Positions 1 through 14,054 of a DNA stretch of 64,000 bases are shown here, one piece after another; the stretch's first letter is position 1; every line of letters starts with the position of its first letter. This stretch comes from Eudromia elegans (Eukaryota > Chordata > Aves > Tinamiformes > Tinamidae). The stretch is taken from positions 1,448,168 to 1,512,167 of the forward strand of contig PTEX01000150.1 of assembly GCA_003342815.1 (NCBI GenBank), given 5' to 3'. Below the pieces are notes generated by a model. It was not told the origin of the DNA. It searched no databases and was given only the letters and a program-made list of their open reading frames with translations. The translations under genes and the position numbers were made by a program.

Positions 1-3000
1 TCAATACATCAGAAGGCATTGGGTTCTTAGCAGATGGTTTTCAAGATTTTTTCAGAACTGTGCTGCAATATAATTTTTAGCAAGGAAATTTATCAAAAGT
101 ATTTACAGTTGGTGAAACTTCAAAGAGTCTAGATAGGAATTCAGATTAACTGGAAAGTTAAACAAATGTAAAGGAAAGTGAAGATCAGATTCCAAAAACC
201 TCTACCTCGCGTCTACATTGCAAGCCTGACAAATGTTCCTGATTTGTGTTGGTTGTTAAAGAAGTGTAAATTTCATGATAAATTGATGTAGCTCCTGGGA
301 TGAATAAAATCAATAATGTAATAACATTGACTTAATTCCTAGCGGACATTGATTGAGAGTGAGCGCCCAGAATTTGAGGTCTCCTTCCATGTACAAGCAG
401 ATATTAGTAAATCAGAGCCAGATTGCCAATTAAACCTCGTTGTTCCAGGGCAAATTGGGAAAAATAATATGTGATGAAGAGAGTATGCTGCGAGCAAAAC
501 TACTGAGGTGTAAGCTCAGCATTCGGGGAGTCCATGTCTCCTGAACACAAACATCTCAAAAAGTCAGTAATGCTTTCAGAAAGGCTTGCAGAGCCCAGTT
601 GATCATCATATCTTTTCCTGAAGTTATTTTTATACAGATAAAGCCAGTACAGATAGGTTAGAAGCCAAAGACCATCACTCCAAAGAGTAGGGCCCCCATT
701 CACAGATTAGTCTTTGCAATTCAGCTCTGATTTAGATGCATATTATTGCTTTCCCTCAGCACACAGTTGATTAATGGGCCTGCTTCAACTCCCAGGAGAC
801 CTGTTCCCTGGATATGTTTAGTGTCCTTACTGCTTATATTTTACTTTTATCAGTGTGGAGACAACATTGAGTGAGTTCCAGGCCTCTCTGGATGCTCTGC
901 CAAGAGAAGCCAGGTTTAAGTATGGGAATTTTTGGTTCCTAGGGCACTAATCAAGCCTTCAAATCACAAATAAGGTTTAGATAAGAGTTATAAGAAAATG
1001 AAATCCAAACTCAAAATAAAATGCATGCACTTGCAATTGCCTGAATGAAAGAAACCTGATCTCTGTGTGTCTTTACTTCTCTCCTCATGTTCCCTCTCCC
1101 ATTTGGATTCTCTGATGTCTGGTAAGACTTTTCTCTCAGTGTAGGGTTATCTGAATCTTTCCTCTAATCTGCTCCTAATTTTCTGGACATTTAATGTAAC
1201 TTTAACATCACTGCACTGAGCCCTAGTCCATCACATTTAGCCAAAGTTGAACATCTGGGTCAGAAGTTACCAGGAGGGATAAGGAGACCAGCATACATAA
1301 AACGGGCATGAACTGTAAGTGAGTTACTTTCAAAAAATGTTCCCTTTATTATGACAAGTGGAGCGGATCTGTTTGGAAGTATGAGAGGGTGAATGTATGT
1401 GGAACCGTAGCACGCTGCTGGGTCTCTGCAGTTGCCTTGATGGATGAAAGTCCCCAGGCATATTGGACGAGGGGTTTTCACAGGGTAATCATTTGACCTT
1501 GCTTCCTCTCGATCCCCTGAATGTTTGCTCACCACTTCAGTGGAAATGGCAGATGAACCTTTGATGCTCCCCAGGGTTTCGTGTCAGATACTCGTGTCTC
1601 CTAATTACAATCCACTGCTGTATGTAACTATAGAGGCTGATAAGTCATGAGGGAGAGATGTCAGATACCAATGTCCTTGGAATAAGCTATTCTAACGATA
1701 TCGCACCAAGATCAAGGGAAAACACATTATCCCCAAGTACGTATGAATGAACTAAGGTTATTTGGCAGCTCTGTAATTCACTCAGTTTTTTTCCCCAGAG
1801 TAAAACACCAAACTCATTCATTACAGTTGGCTTCAGGGCTCTTAGGACGCGCCCTGAAAGCTCTCCATCTTCAGCATGGACAGCTAATCTAGACAAATAC
1901 TTCTAAATAGTTTAAGAGAGAGTTTGACCCCCTATGTAAAATAATTAAAGGTTAAAAGGACATCTTGCTGTGTATCTATAGAGAATATAAACTGAGTTGT
2001 TTTTCCTTTTTCTCTGGACCCTTTGCAAGGTTCAAATTCAGTTTATGTGCTTATCACCAAATTTCATTTTATACAGTACCTTAAACATAAACTCCCACTC
2101 CGTCTGATCAAAGCCTTTCCAGCATGAAGCGGCTAGCTACAATCAGTTCCCTTGTTCACTTAGCCAAGTCAATGTTCTTAATCAGTATAAAAACTTTAGA
2201 AGTCAAATGGTGTTTTTTAATAAAACTGGTTTGATCGGCTTCCAAGGAGGTGGCAGAGGTCTGTGGAGAGAACATTCCTGCCTGCTCCTAGAAAACGCCT
2301 GCGAGCCCTGGAGAGAGCTGGGCACTGCAAGGACCCTGTGGCTCGCTGATGACTGACCTTATTATCCCGGGAAAGAGAAGTCACCTCCTAACCCTTAACT
2401 CTAATCCACCTCGAGCGCTGAGTGAGTTCCTGCTCATGCAAACTCATTTATCTCAGCTCCTTCCACTGGAAAATAATCAAGCCCCTGGGCTTTGCCAGAG
2501 ATCAAAGTAATGATTGCTCCAGTTGTCTCAGCTTCAAAATCTATTGCTCCTTTAGATGCTGTTGTCGCTCACTCAGACAAAGCAACTTTATGCTGAAAGG
2601 AAAGTCCAGAGCAGCTGCAGATTAGAGTCAGGGCAGCGTTTAGGAAGTGGCATAAGCAGCACAGGATCCCTCTGTCTTCCAAGGTTCCTCTGCAAGCATG
2701 GCAGGGGTGCTGGGTGCCAGTGCCTCTTACGCCCCAGCTTGCCCTGCATGGCAGCACGTCTTGCTGGGGCTTCATGTTCTCTTGTGAACTTACAGAGCTT
2801 TCATTCTCTCATGGGGAGATAGGGAGGTCCTTGAAGCCCCCTCCTCCTTATAAAGCAGAGACAAACAGAAGAGCCACCTCCTGGGGTGTTTGGGCCAGGG
2901 CATTGGTCACCCTGAACCTACTGGAAAAGTCCATCAAGGTCCAAGGCCTCTGTGACCTGGGGATGTGACACTGTTCAAATTCCTCTAGGCCACCAATCAG

Positions 3001-4250
3001 AAGAATTAGGGTGGCACCATGTTGTAAACAGGTCCTGGTGGCATCCCAACCTTTTTCTAAGACTGCAGCTAGGATTCCACCTCTTATTCTAAGAGTTTTC
3101 AAGCACTGAATGCTAGAAACTCTCTTACTGCCTAAGAACAGCTCAGGTGTGCACCCCTGTGTGGTTGGAATGGAGGCCATCACCAGGAAACAGGCATGGC
3201 AGGGAAAGTAAGAACTACTGGGGAATGCAAGGTTGTAATGATTTTTTTTTTTAAGCTCTGTATTTCAAACATTTAGAATCAGAAATTTAATGTGAAATTA
3301 ATTTTCAGTAATTAAGTTATAGCAAGAAAGAGGCAGGGTCACTTTAGATTCAGGTACTACAAAAAAAAGAAACCACTAATGAAGATGCACTTCAGCATTC
3401 ACAGTGTCCTCCCCTCCCTGAGAAAGGCTGTCAACAGAACTCAGTGAGGCCTCTGCCTCAGAAGACATCCTCCTGGTACAACCCGCTCGCATACACAAGT
3501 CATCAGCAAACACTCCAACTCGTAAACCCATTCAAGTTCAGCAGGAAGAGCCTTTTCTCCCTTTGGGACAGTGCTTGGAAGTAAGCATCACTCGCAGGCC
3601 TCAGCCTTGTTGGGCTCTTCACCATCCCAACTTGTTCAATCACTAAGGCCACAATCCTTCTTGAGAATAGTTTGGACAGACCCTTCTGAGGAGCCGTGGG
3701 GAAGCAGGAGGGATGTGTTCACAGACCCATCTGTGCAGGTATCTGGGAGCTTCCTGAATTCAGGAAGCTGGAGTGGAGAGGAAGGAGGCACTTGGCAGAA
3801 AACTCATTCACAATTATTTATACCTTGATGGCTCATGAGTATGCAGAGAATTGATCATTTTTTAAGAATTTCAAATAAAAGGGAGGAAAAGTAGCTGACC
3901 CACCTCACTGGTTTGTTCTTCATCCTGCCCATTCAGGCAAGGAGAAGCACTCTCACCAAGCCACTGGAACGGGCCCTGGGCCATTCACAAAGCAAGAGCA
4001 AGAACGCAAGAGCAGATGAAAGCATCAGACAGACTATACATTTTTGGAGGAAAAAAAAAAAAAAAAAAAAAAGGCAATGTCTCATATTCCCAAAGACAGA
4101 TTTATGACCTAATTTTTTCACCCATTTTTTCAAACCTTTATCTGATGGCCTAGCAATATCCTGTGAGTAATCTCTGTGAGGAACTGTACGGATCATTTCT
4201 ATTTTCAAGACCTGTCTTCATGTCATGATCACTTTTATGGAGCACTCTAC
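1..4250. other. Intergenic sequence, no gene seen
   Basis: A/T-rich unique-looking DNA with a somewhat GC-richer patch at 2.25-3.2 kb. ORFs are short, overlap on both strands and match no family I know. A poly(A) run closes the interval. Confidence 0.6.
4051..4072 (+). repeat. Poly(A) homopolymer, 22 bases
   Basis: An uninterrupted run of A. No retrogene-like coding sequence is visible upstream. Confidence 0.95.
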
Positions 4251-4463
4251 TCTTTTCTTCTTTTCTTTTCTTTTCTTTTCTTTTCTTTTCTTTTCTTTTC
4301 TTTTCTTTTCTTTTCTTTTCTTTTCTTTTCTTTTCTTTTCTTTTCTTTTCTTNCTTTTCTTTTCTTTTCTTTTCTTTTCTTTTCTTTTCTTTTCTTTTCT
4401 TTTCTTTTCTTTTCTTTTCTTTTCTTTTCTTTTCTTTTTTCTTCTTTTTCTTTTCTTTTCTTT
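4251..4463. repeat. (TTTTC)n homopyrimidine microsatellite
   Basis: About 210 bases of near-perfect TTTTC pentamers (GAAAA on the other strand), with slight degeneration at the right end and one N at 4353 where the repeat register shifts. The long Lys/Glu/Arg or Phe/Leu ORFs seen here on both strands are repeat artefacts. Confidence 0.97.
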
Positions 4464-7400
4464 GTGAAATTGAGGAGATGCACACAAAAATACACAAATC
4501 CCCATACTTCTGACTGCTTCCTGCTCCTCTTTCCAGCCAGATCAACATCTATAAGCCTTGCAAATCTAAAATGCCAAATTGATGCAGACACTGCTTTCTT
4601 ATGCAGACTATTAAATTTAAAGAAAAAACTAAGAATCACTGGTCAAAGAAACATGAAAAAGCACCATTCTCTCTCATTCTCACCTTGTTAAGCATCCATC
4701 AAGCTCATCCCCTGTGCATCTTTTATCTTTCCCTCCTCCTCCATCACCAGGAAGTGCTGGCTGACTCCAGTTCTCACCTTGAAAGTCTGCTCTCCTCACC
4801 TGTACCACTGATCCTCCAGCAGCACCCAGCTGTGCCCACCCACCTTGGAGCAAAGACACAGCACTTCCATCCTGGTGCGTCCACTCAACTTCTGCTGATC
4901 CCATTTGCCAATACTGCTAGTATTTGTTATTCTTTAGTGTTCAGTTATAACTGCCCTGCTGTTAAAAGGCTGGCAGGTATTCAGCGCAGGAGTTGAGTGA
5001 GGACATTTCCAGGAACAACTTTCTTGTGCTACTGAACTGTCTCTGAAATGGCTGTATATTAGAGACAGGAAGAGTCAGTTTGGTGTTGCATTCACGAGGC
5101 AAGGTGTATTCTACTTCTCAGTAGTAAGATGTCATCATGTAAATTCCTAAAAATTACATATATATATAAAGTCTTATTCATTCACTTCTTTGTAATGTGT
5201 CTCTGTGTATGTAAAATATTTTTTGTGTATGTTTTTTCGGCTCTATTACAATCACCGAAAATGACTGTTCAAAGCAGTTCTTGCATTATCATCGAAAAAG
5301 GCATTGCACAACCCTGTCTAGTCTAGCTTGCAACAAGACTTAGAGATGATCAATTCTGACTTGCTGTTAGCTCTTAGTCACAAAATTAATTACCCTCTGT
5401 GTGAGATAATGTCAGGCTTAATCCTGCACCTTTGGGAACAACTAGGGTTTTTCAATTCATTCCAAAAAGCAACATGATTGGGGCCTCTGTTTTCTTCATG
5501 TTCGCTTCTTCTGAGAGGAAATAGCAACTTAAATATTACTCTTTTAGAAGAGTACTTACTAGTCACTACTTCATGGCATACTTTACTGGTGATGTAGTAT
5601 CAGCACGATCGCAGGAAATGTCCACAGTCAATTATTTCATTAATGTTCTCCCAAAGCATTTTTGCATCTCCTCTTTGATCACTGTTGCCCAAAGCAGGAC
5701 ACGAGACTCAGTTGGTTTGGCCTGGCACTGGCTTCCTATAAATAAGGGAGGCTGGATTACTTTTTCTGCCTGCCAAACAGTAGGCACGGTGCCCCTGAGC
5801 ACACTCACCAGGCTGCCTCCTCTCTTGTAGCCTCCACAAAAATAGGTCTACACTTCATATATCTGCAATGCGCCGTGCCACAGGCTGCCCCCCTCCTCTG
5901 TGACCCCAGACCTCGTGCACAGCTGACTGGGCAGTCTTCATTTGGCAAAGTGGGTGAACCTGGTGAGGCAAAGGGCTGGACAAACAGTGCTGCAGCCTGG
6001 AGGAGAGGCAGCTGGAGGGGTCTTCCAGCTGCTAGAGATGCACGTGCAGCTATGGGTAGGCAGTAATTCCCTGCCATGCGGTGCTGCCCCTGGGGCTGAG
6101 GGCTGTGCTCCTCCTGTCCTGCAGCACAAGTGAGTTGCCTCATGTATCATAGCTGGGGAAACTTGGGGTGTCAGCATCTAAACTAGGCAGGGAATGAGGG
6201 CTGTGGGATCTCTGATGAGAGAAGGGAAAGAGGAGTCTGAGAACCAACGGCTCAAGGAGAGGATCAGGCTGTGTTTATACAGTTAGGTGGATAGGGACAT
6301 GTGAAATGTGATTCAGACATTTTAATGAGATTGAGCTGTGTAACTCCAAGCTGGATTAAGCTGCCAGACATCTGTGCAGCTCCGTTGTGCTGCAGGGAAC
6401 TGTCACACCCCTCATGCTGTGTTGCAGAGGAAGAAGGTGACTTTCCCCCCCATAGGGGGGGCTTATCATGAAAGAGCATCCAAATTTTCCCAACCGAAGG
6501 CCGCACCAGCCGCTTTTCTGGGAATGGCACAGCCACACCCCATCTGCAGAAAACGGAGGGGATTGCAGCAAAGATCCCTTAAAAAAAAGAGGCGCAGCTC
6601 ATAAACACTGCAGGCCACAGCAGGCCATCTTCTATCCTTCAATCTGTGATCTTCATCATGACTCACCAATGAGCATTGCAGCAAAGCACCCATAATCTGC
6701 AAAGGCCATATCTAAGTAGGCATTGACAGGACTGGTAGCGCCACTTTTTTTTTAAGATTGCCCAACTTCTCCTTAGAGAATCCCATTCTCAGTTTGCTTG
6801 CAGCTCTGCCAGCCTTTTACCAGCTCCAGCACACATACTCCAAGCTTAGTGCCTGCCTCAGGCTCCTTGCTTGTTTGCTGGGCTCAGTTTGGGTTTGGTT
6901 TGGCTGAGTTTGGGGAGGATATCTTACTCTTCAATTAAACAATTCAGCTTTTTCTAAGAACAAGATTTATCCAAAAAAAAAAAAAATCTACCTTGCAAAT
7001 CTGCAATGGCAGAAAATTGAAATGTGTCAGGCTGATGGTCTTCAGGTCATGGATGTGCCGTGGAAGTCCATTCCCAACGCTCCACTCAGTAGCTCCTGGT
7101 GGCAACCAGATTGCAAACGAACAACTGGCCACGTCTCAGCGCAAGGGTGGGTGAAGCTGCCCCATACAACATCTCCTCCCAGCTGCACGGACAGCGAGGT
7201 GCTTTATCTGCTGCACTCCAACAGCACAGAAGCACCAAAGCACCGTCACCCACCCGCAACTCCGAGGGCACAGAATCAGGCTGACCCGAAAGAGCCTAGT
7301 AAGAGCAGACTGGGCAATCTACGAGACAAGTGCTAGAGCAGAAAGGAAGTGCTCGGTCACTTGACACAAAGACAGAGACCAGGGAGGGACTCCGTGGGTG

Positions 7401-9294
7401 TCCACAGCTCAGACAGCGAGTCCTTGGGGAGTGATGAGGGCTGGTCAATCCCAGCCGTTCTCAGCTGAACTCCAGGTCAGCACGGTACCCAAAGCCTCTT
7501 TGTGCAGCACTACACAAACATCATTGCTAATGGGATTTAGCCATCCAAGGAGTGCTCAAATGAACTGGGCACAAGCACCAGGCCTGGGGAAGAAGGCCTG
7601 CGGGCAACTAAGGTCAGAGGGCAGTTTTTGAGCAGTGAATCTAAGACCCGTCCATTCACTATGAGGCTGAAATCTATTTGGATCAAAAATGGGAGACTGA
7701 CCTGTGAACCTGTCATTGCTATCTGCCTCTGTCATGAGTGTTCGTTTAGTTCAGGGAAATGAGTTCTGCTAATTTGTACAAACTAATTTAGAAAAGGCTC
7801 TAACTAATTTCTGGAAGTTAATACATTCCATATGCTCCAGGCAGATATGTGAGAATGACAGGCATGGAACTATTTTTCAGATTTGGGAGATTGTTACACC
7901 AGAGAGCCACCACCAATCAATCAATTAACATTGATTAATTAGAGGGGAGACGAAGGGCAGCAAAGATACCGTAATCCTGTTTTCTGAACACTGGATCTGA
8001 GCGTGCACGAGGTGAAAGCATTCCTGAGCCCAGCAGAAAAGGGGGTTTGGGGCAGAAGTCGCTCTCCACCAACTGACTGAAACAAGACTTGACGGTGCTG
8101 CCCTTCCTGCCTCCCTCTCACTGCCTGTGCCGTGGCATTTCGGAGAGTCCTCCCCATGGACAGGGTGCAATGGGGAAATAGCAGAGATGGGTTCATGAAC
8201 CCCCCATGGTGGGACAGGCTGGGTCCTACAACCACCTCAGAGTTTGCTGGGGTACAGCCTGGATGGGTATTTGCAGCACCAGAGGGCACCACACAGCAAG
8301 GAGCAGGTGCCAACCGGGCCCACGGGGCTAAAGGGATAAGGTGTAGGAAGAGGAAGCCTAGATGGAAAAGTAGCATATGGGACCAGGGTAGAGATGTTAA
8401 GAAGTAAAAATGTATTTTTCATCTACTTGGACTAATCTCCAGATATCCAGCTTCTGGAATTGCTCTCTCTGCTCTGTCAAATAAAAGACATGTGGCTGTA
8501 ATGCAAATATAACCCTACCTCCTCTGAACTAGGCATGCCCATAATACACATTCCCCCAAAATGCCTTCTCAGAAAGTGTGAAACTACCAGAATCACTTTG
8601 CAAACGAGCCAAAAATGGAGCTGTCATCCGTATGGCCAGGACTCCTCCACAGCCCTCAGGCAGTCAGACCCTAGTTAACCTTTTAGCACTTGTACTGTCT
8701 TTTACAGCCCCTGCCCCAGGCCTGATGCAAGAGATACCATCCACACTCCCACTGAGTCTGTCATTGAAACCACTGGCCTGGGCCGTTTTCCACCTCTCCG
8801 TTAACACTCCCCGGGGGCAAGAAGGCCCCGAGGCCCTCCTAGAGACACAAATCTCTGCAGTGATATGCTCAAAAAAATCGAGCTTCCTTTCCCCTCTGTG
8901 CCCTTGTACCTCTGAAACTAGATTTGCGTAGATGTAGGGTAATTACTCGGAGTCCTCTCTTCCAAAAGGCACATTAGCCGGCTGCAGCCCTAGCTCAGGC
9001 GATGCATGACGGCGAGCAGTGTTACATCTTTCATACCCAGCCTGCAAAACCCTGAGTCTCGGGAACAGAATCATGAGGGAAGCCGGTGTGGCTGAAGCAG
9101 GATCCCAGTCTGGGAAATACTCAAGGAACAGAGTACCTACAGCACCTTTCACTTAAATTAGCTGCTTAAACTCTTGCAGCTCCTCACTTTAAGTCTCTTA
9201 CTGTTCTTAACAGCAAGCTCAGTCACCAAGAGAGAGAGGATGTGGTTTACCAATCACACCAGAGATTAGCAACACTTTGTTTTGGAATGAAAAC

Positions 9295-9322
9295 TAATAT
9301 ATATATATTCACACACACACAT
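9295..9322. repeat. (TA)n and (CA)n compound microsatellite
   Basis: An alternating TA run followed directly by about five CA units. Confidence 0.85.
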
Positions 9323-11640
9323 ATATTTATAAATATAAATGGTGCTGACTGAGGACAAATATTCAGGAAACCTTGATGTGTCATCTTAATCATCTCCCTA
9401 TTCATGATCACCCTCTAAGCCTCTTGTCAGGTTACGATAAGGAGTCGCTCACCAGCGCCACGAGGAGACAGAGCGTTCTGGTTTTCCGGAGCTACAAGTT
9501 ACGACACGCAAGTGAACACTGTGCTCAGAACACTCTTCACTGGCCTGTCCCCATCCGGAACAGGTACCAAACATTATCCTGTTCCTTTAAACCCTGCTTA
9601 ACCCCGCTTGGGTTCCTGTTTCTCTGCAGGCCCCAGAGAAGTGAAAGTGACTATTTCTGCTGGGCTCCACTGCTCCAAGCAGCATCTGAGTGCCTGGAGA
9701 TGAGTAAAGGGCCAGAGGAACACGTGAGAGGCTGACGGAGGCTCCACTTCCATTTCAAAAGGGAAGCAAGCTCTGAACCAACCTGCCAGTACAAAATTGC
9801 AACCATTCATCTTGTAAGAAGAGCTTGCTCTGCTGCCAGCAATGCATGGGCAGCTTCCAAGGTAGCTGAACAGTCAGGCTGGGCTTCAGCTCAGTGAATA
9901 TTAGCTGAACTATGAAGCTCATACCATCATCTAGGCCTCCCGAGTACAAAACACAGAGAGACAGGAAAAGAATTCCTCACACCAATTTTATACCTATTTT
10001 GGGATGGAACAAATTGTTCCCAGACTGTGCCTCGCTGTCTCCATAGGGAGTGGAGACTGACTTAGGCTTGATGCTGAGCTATCAGATGGCTGGGGTTAGG
10101 TAAGATGAATCCAAGTCATCTTAAACAATCACGTTTATCTGGGTCTTTTGCCAGTCTGTGCATGTAGAACTAGGATCTCCTGGTGCTGTTACTTCCAAAG
10201 CATCCAGAGGGATGTTAGGTGGTGCCTCCAGTGACCCCATGTCTCTGTTGTTCTGTGGCTATCTCTGAAAGTTACTTCCTTTCAGTATTTGTATTTCAGT
10301 AGGAATCCAAAGAGATGGGTTATTAGGGTGACAAAAAGGAAAAAAATTACACCTCTCCCACTTTTTATGGTGTCTGAGGAGCATCCAAAAGCTTGTTGCT
10401 GCCCTTAAACAAGTAGTTCTGTTAGCAACCGAGCTAGTGACTCCTAGTTTCCTATGGACTTGTGTTTATGGACAAATCCTCTGATGCCTAGTAACATGCA
10501 CAGGCCAATTACAGCTGCTGCTGTGCTCAGGGAGCTGATTAGGATGAACTCCCATGTAAATTACCTGGTGGCAACCGAGAGCTCTGCCAGGGCCTCTCCT
10601 CGAGCAGAAACATGTTCAGGGTTTGCCCCTTCTAGCCAGCTATTTTTCCTGCTTGGAGCTGGTGTGTGAGTTCAAAGGTCAGGGAGGCATGGCAGAAATA
10701 CTTAGTCTTCCAGCAAATCCGGCAAGCCTCTTAGAAACACAGAGAGGGAGCCCATTCACGAAGAATGCAAATACTCCTTCCTCCGCACACCCGAACTTCC
10801 AGCACAAAGCTGTTTTCACCTCTGCCTTCCCCCACTGCCCCGCCTTACGTCAAGCCTTTGAAGGCACAGGTTCAGCAGGCAGTGGGAACAGAGCAGTTTT
10901 GTTGCTGTTTGGGTACAGTGCACCTTAAATATGCTGGGATCTGCCGAATCTTGTTGAGAGGTCTTCCTAATGAGGAAAAAAAGTCTCCCTTCCTAAAGAA
11001 AAAAAAAAAAATAGGTACTTGAAAAGATAAATTAGGTCCTTTGTATGCTTATATCATAAAACTGAATACGAAATAATTACCATGAATGAGGCAACTAGTT
11101 CCTACGCCCTCTGCAACCTGGATGACATCCTTTTGTGTCATCAAAACAAAAGTATCTTACGCAAAACACATTACATTACCTTATCTCAGTCACCTGAGCT
11201 AACACACACAAAAGCAGACAGCCAAAGTCCTCTAAATCATCATCTCTATCTGTTTAAAAAAAAAAAAAAAGAAGAAAGAAAAAGGTTTCAACTCTGTTCC
11301 CTCCTCCAAAACTATTGGCACTAGGACAGGCATGTGATTTTATCCCTAAACAGGGTGTTCCTTAGGCTCTTTGCCAATTTAATTGGCTTATTCATATCCT
11401 TCCCTTCCAGATTACCTCAGGGCGATTTACATGTTGGAGGCCTATAAACACAGATGATTCAGTGCATGAAAACCAAAAACATTGTTCGGCGGCTGACGGG
11501 GTCCTCACTGGTTTTTGCCCCCAGACTAATTACTCTTAATGTAGGGACTTAACATAATCAAAATCTGACCTCATCCTCATGTTGTAAAGACAAAAGAACT
11601 TCTAAAATACAATGGGACTGGCAGTATCTGTTTTTATTAT

Positions 11641-11668
11641 GTATGTATGTATTTATTTATTTATTTAC
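11641..11668. repeat. (GTAT)n/(TTTA)n short microsatellite
   Basis: GTATGTATGTATTTATTTAT and one further unit. Confidence 0.85.
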
Positions 11669-13791
11669 CAGCGTTTGCAGGTCCCCTGCAGGAGCAAGCA
11701 ACAGGCTAGGTTTGGTTTTCATCTTGGGAGATACAGATGCTGTCAGCCCAGCTCTTCGGGCTGCTGGCCATTTTGCAGACTCTGCCTTCTGCCTTTTCAC
11801 GGGGAACCCTCTTGAAGGGAGCTCTAAAGAAATGCAAATGTAGAAACAATTTCATTTCCCCTCTCCACAGAACTTCTCTTATAGCGATTCAACAGCTACT
11901 TAATATGGCACTAGCTAGAATGAAGAGGTGGACGTTTCAGAGCAAGTTTCACTCAAAGGTTGAGTCAGAACCTTTTCCTATGCATGACATATTCTGCAGG
12001 TCAACTCAGGACATGTAAATTTATCTCCACCAAATAAAGCAAGCAAGTGCAGATTTATATTCATGAATAAACTGAATAGATTTCTTTTGCTGTGTTGTTG
12101 ATTAAAGTTAAGGCTAGATTATTTCTTTTCTTTCTGTAACATATTATACCAGAAAACTTTACTGAATGTATTTCTTCTCCATATTTTGGGTCACAATTTA
12201 AGATATTCTTGACTCAGGTCTCTCATCCTCTACCTCCCTCCACCAAAAAGTCACTCAATCTCCCTCCAGAGGAGGATTAGTATGTGCCACATTCAGACGC
12301 TTTTTCTCCTTAGGTTGTATGACCCTGCGATATCTTTCATGAGAAGCCTCCCTGTTCTAAAATAAACACAATACCAAAGCCACTAATAACAAATCCACCA
12401 TCCTTTCAGTACATTTCCATTTTAACATCTGAAAAGAAAATGCTCCATGCTTAATACACATCTCTCTGAGACCTTCAATCAGCAATTTACCCTGTTTCAT
12501 AGAAAGATTTATCTAATATCCTTAAAAATATAATGTCTTTAAAAGAAACAAGTTGCCTTATATGGCAGTGCTCACAGTCTCCTTCACAGTCTTTCTGGAA
12601 TATCAGCTCCTAATGAAGTTTTGTTTTCTTTAATAACAGACTTTATGCACTTTAACACCTGCCAGAGGAGGAATACGTCCCTACCATTTCAGCTGAGGTA
12701 TTTCAAAGTCCAGTGCTTTTAAATCAGCACAGACATCTCTAAACTAGTTTCCCTGTTTGCACTGACAGTTGTGGTTACAGGTGTTACACATTTACAAGCT
12801 CTACTTAGATATTTAAACTTGCGCACAAATTCATTTGTATTTGCATTCACCAACAGAGGTTATCTGTCTGAAAAATCTGCAGCACATTTGTAGTGCCCAC
12901 ATTGACTTTATATAACATGTTGCTACAAAAGTTCCAGGCAACATCACAGAACTATTACAGTCCACATATTTAAATGCGAGTGAACCTCTGCATGAAGCTT
13001 TTAATACATAATGCAGGGAGAGCAAGCATGTCATGAATCATTGGGAAGAATAAAGGGGTGAACTCCCTAGAATTAAAGCATAAATATATATCATTTCTAT
13101 AAATGGCAGGAGCACTTTATTCTTGCTGAATACTTTTTAAATATTTAGACCTCTTAGATTCACCTCTCATAAGAAGTTCATTATAGGACCCGATCATTTA
13201 GAGTATTAGAGAAACACTGTCTAAACAACATATATAAACCAAATATGATAGAATTAAAAAACACATTGGCTCTCTAGATTCAGTGCAGGAAACTGGCAAG
13301 CTGGGAGTCCTCAGAACTTCCCTTCTTTGATCCACGAGGAGAAAGGAGGGTGCTTGTACTCACCCTCATCTAGATTTCACCTCCTCAGGGCAAAGAGCTG
13401 TGCTGATTCAGGGCTCCAACCATGGCCCCAAGAGAATTTTGTTCTTATACTCCCCACACATCAGATCTCCCCACACATCTCAAGCTTCTCCGTCTCTTTC
13501 CTTAATTCAATTAGTTCTAGTAACAGGCACCTCTTTGTTGCTTGTCACCCAAGTATTTTAAGCACTCTGAATCCCGTCTCATTTTATCCTTGTTTCTAAG
13601 GGACTCAGTTCTGGCCTTCAGCTCTTTGTTCTCTTTCAAAATCGTATTGAACGAGTTGTGCTCTACTGTGCTCACTTCAAGGACAGATTGCTTTCTTTTG
13701 TCATCATAACTCGTATTCTGAAATGTCTGAAACTTATAATCAAATGCAAAAATACAATTCTTTGTTCTTTTTTTCCCCCCCTTGCTAATAG

Positions 13792-14054
13792 CATCACGAT
13801 GGCTGTGTGTTTCAGATAGCCCCCGTCAGGGACATGCTGTGGGTTACAATGCAGAAGATGATGCTGAGTGCTTGCTAGGGAGAGCTCAGAGCAGAACCGC
13901 TGCCAGTGCATTTTGCTGGGAAACATCCAAGTTAGAGCTATACTGTCATAGCTCCTGTTGCAGCAGGGGTTGGCGGCTGCAATGGGTCTGGCCCCCTCAT
14001 CTTCTCTGGGGCCACCTTAACAGTGGCAAAAGTGCCTTTTCTGAAACGTTAAAG
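13792..14054 (+). other. Exon-like segment, possible non-coding RNA exon
   Basis: Flanked by a strong acceptor (a T/C tract of about 25 bases, then CTAATAG) and a near-perfect donor (AAAG|GTAAGT). The plus-strand frame is open for much of it but codes for nothing recognisable. It could be an internal exon of an lncRNA or of an alternative 5' exon of AKIRIN2, or a chance pairing of sites. Confidence 0.25.

Larger units (their letters stand above)
4464..13791. other. Intergenic sequence, no gene seen
   Basis: No recognisable exon, RNA gene or transposon. Two GC-richer patches lie at about 5.7-6.6 kb and 7.0-7.6 kb. An inverted repeat AATCAAT-TAAC-ATTGATT sits at 7919-7936 with homeodomain-type ATTGATTAATTAG sequence. 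A near-palindromic C7/G7 run is at 6445-6461. Confidence 0.55.

Noticed and set aside
4150..4691. ORFs of 80-171 residues on both strands made of Lys/Glu/Arg or Phe/Leu/Ser repeats
   Set aside because: They are direct translations of the (TTTTC)n microsatellite.
7939..8376. 145-residue minus-strand ORF in the intergenic region
   Set aside because: It has overlapping ORFs on both strands, no recognisable motif and no supporting splice structure.
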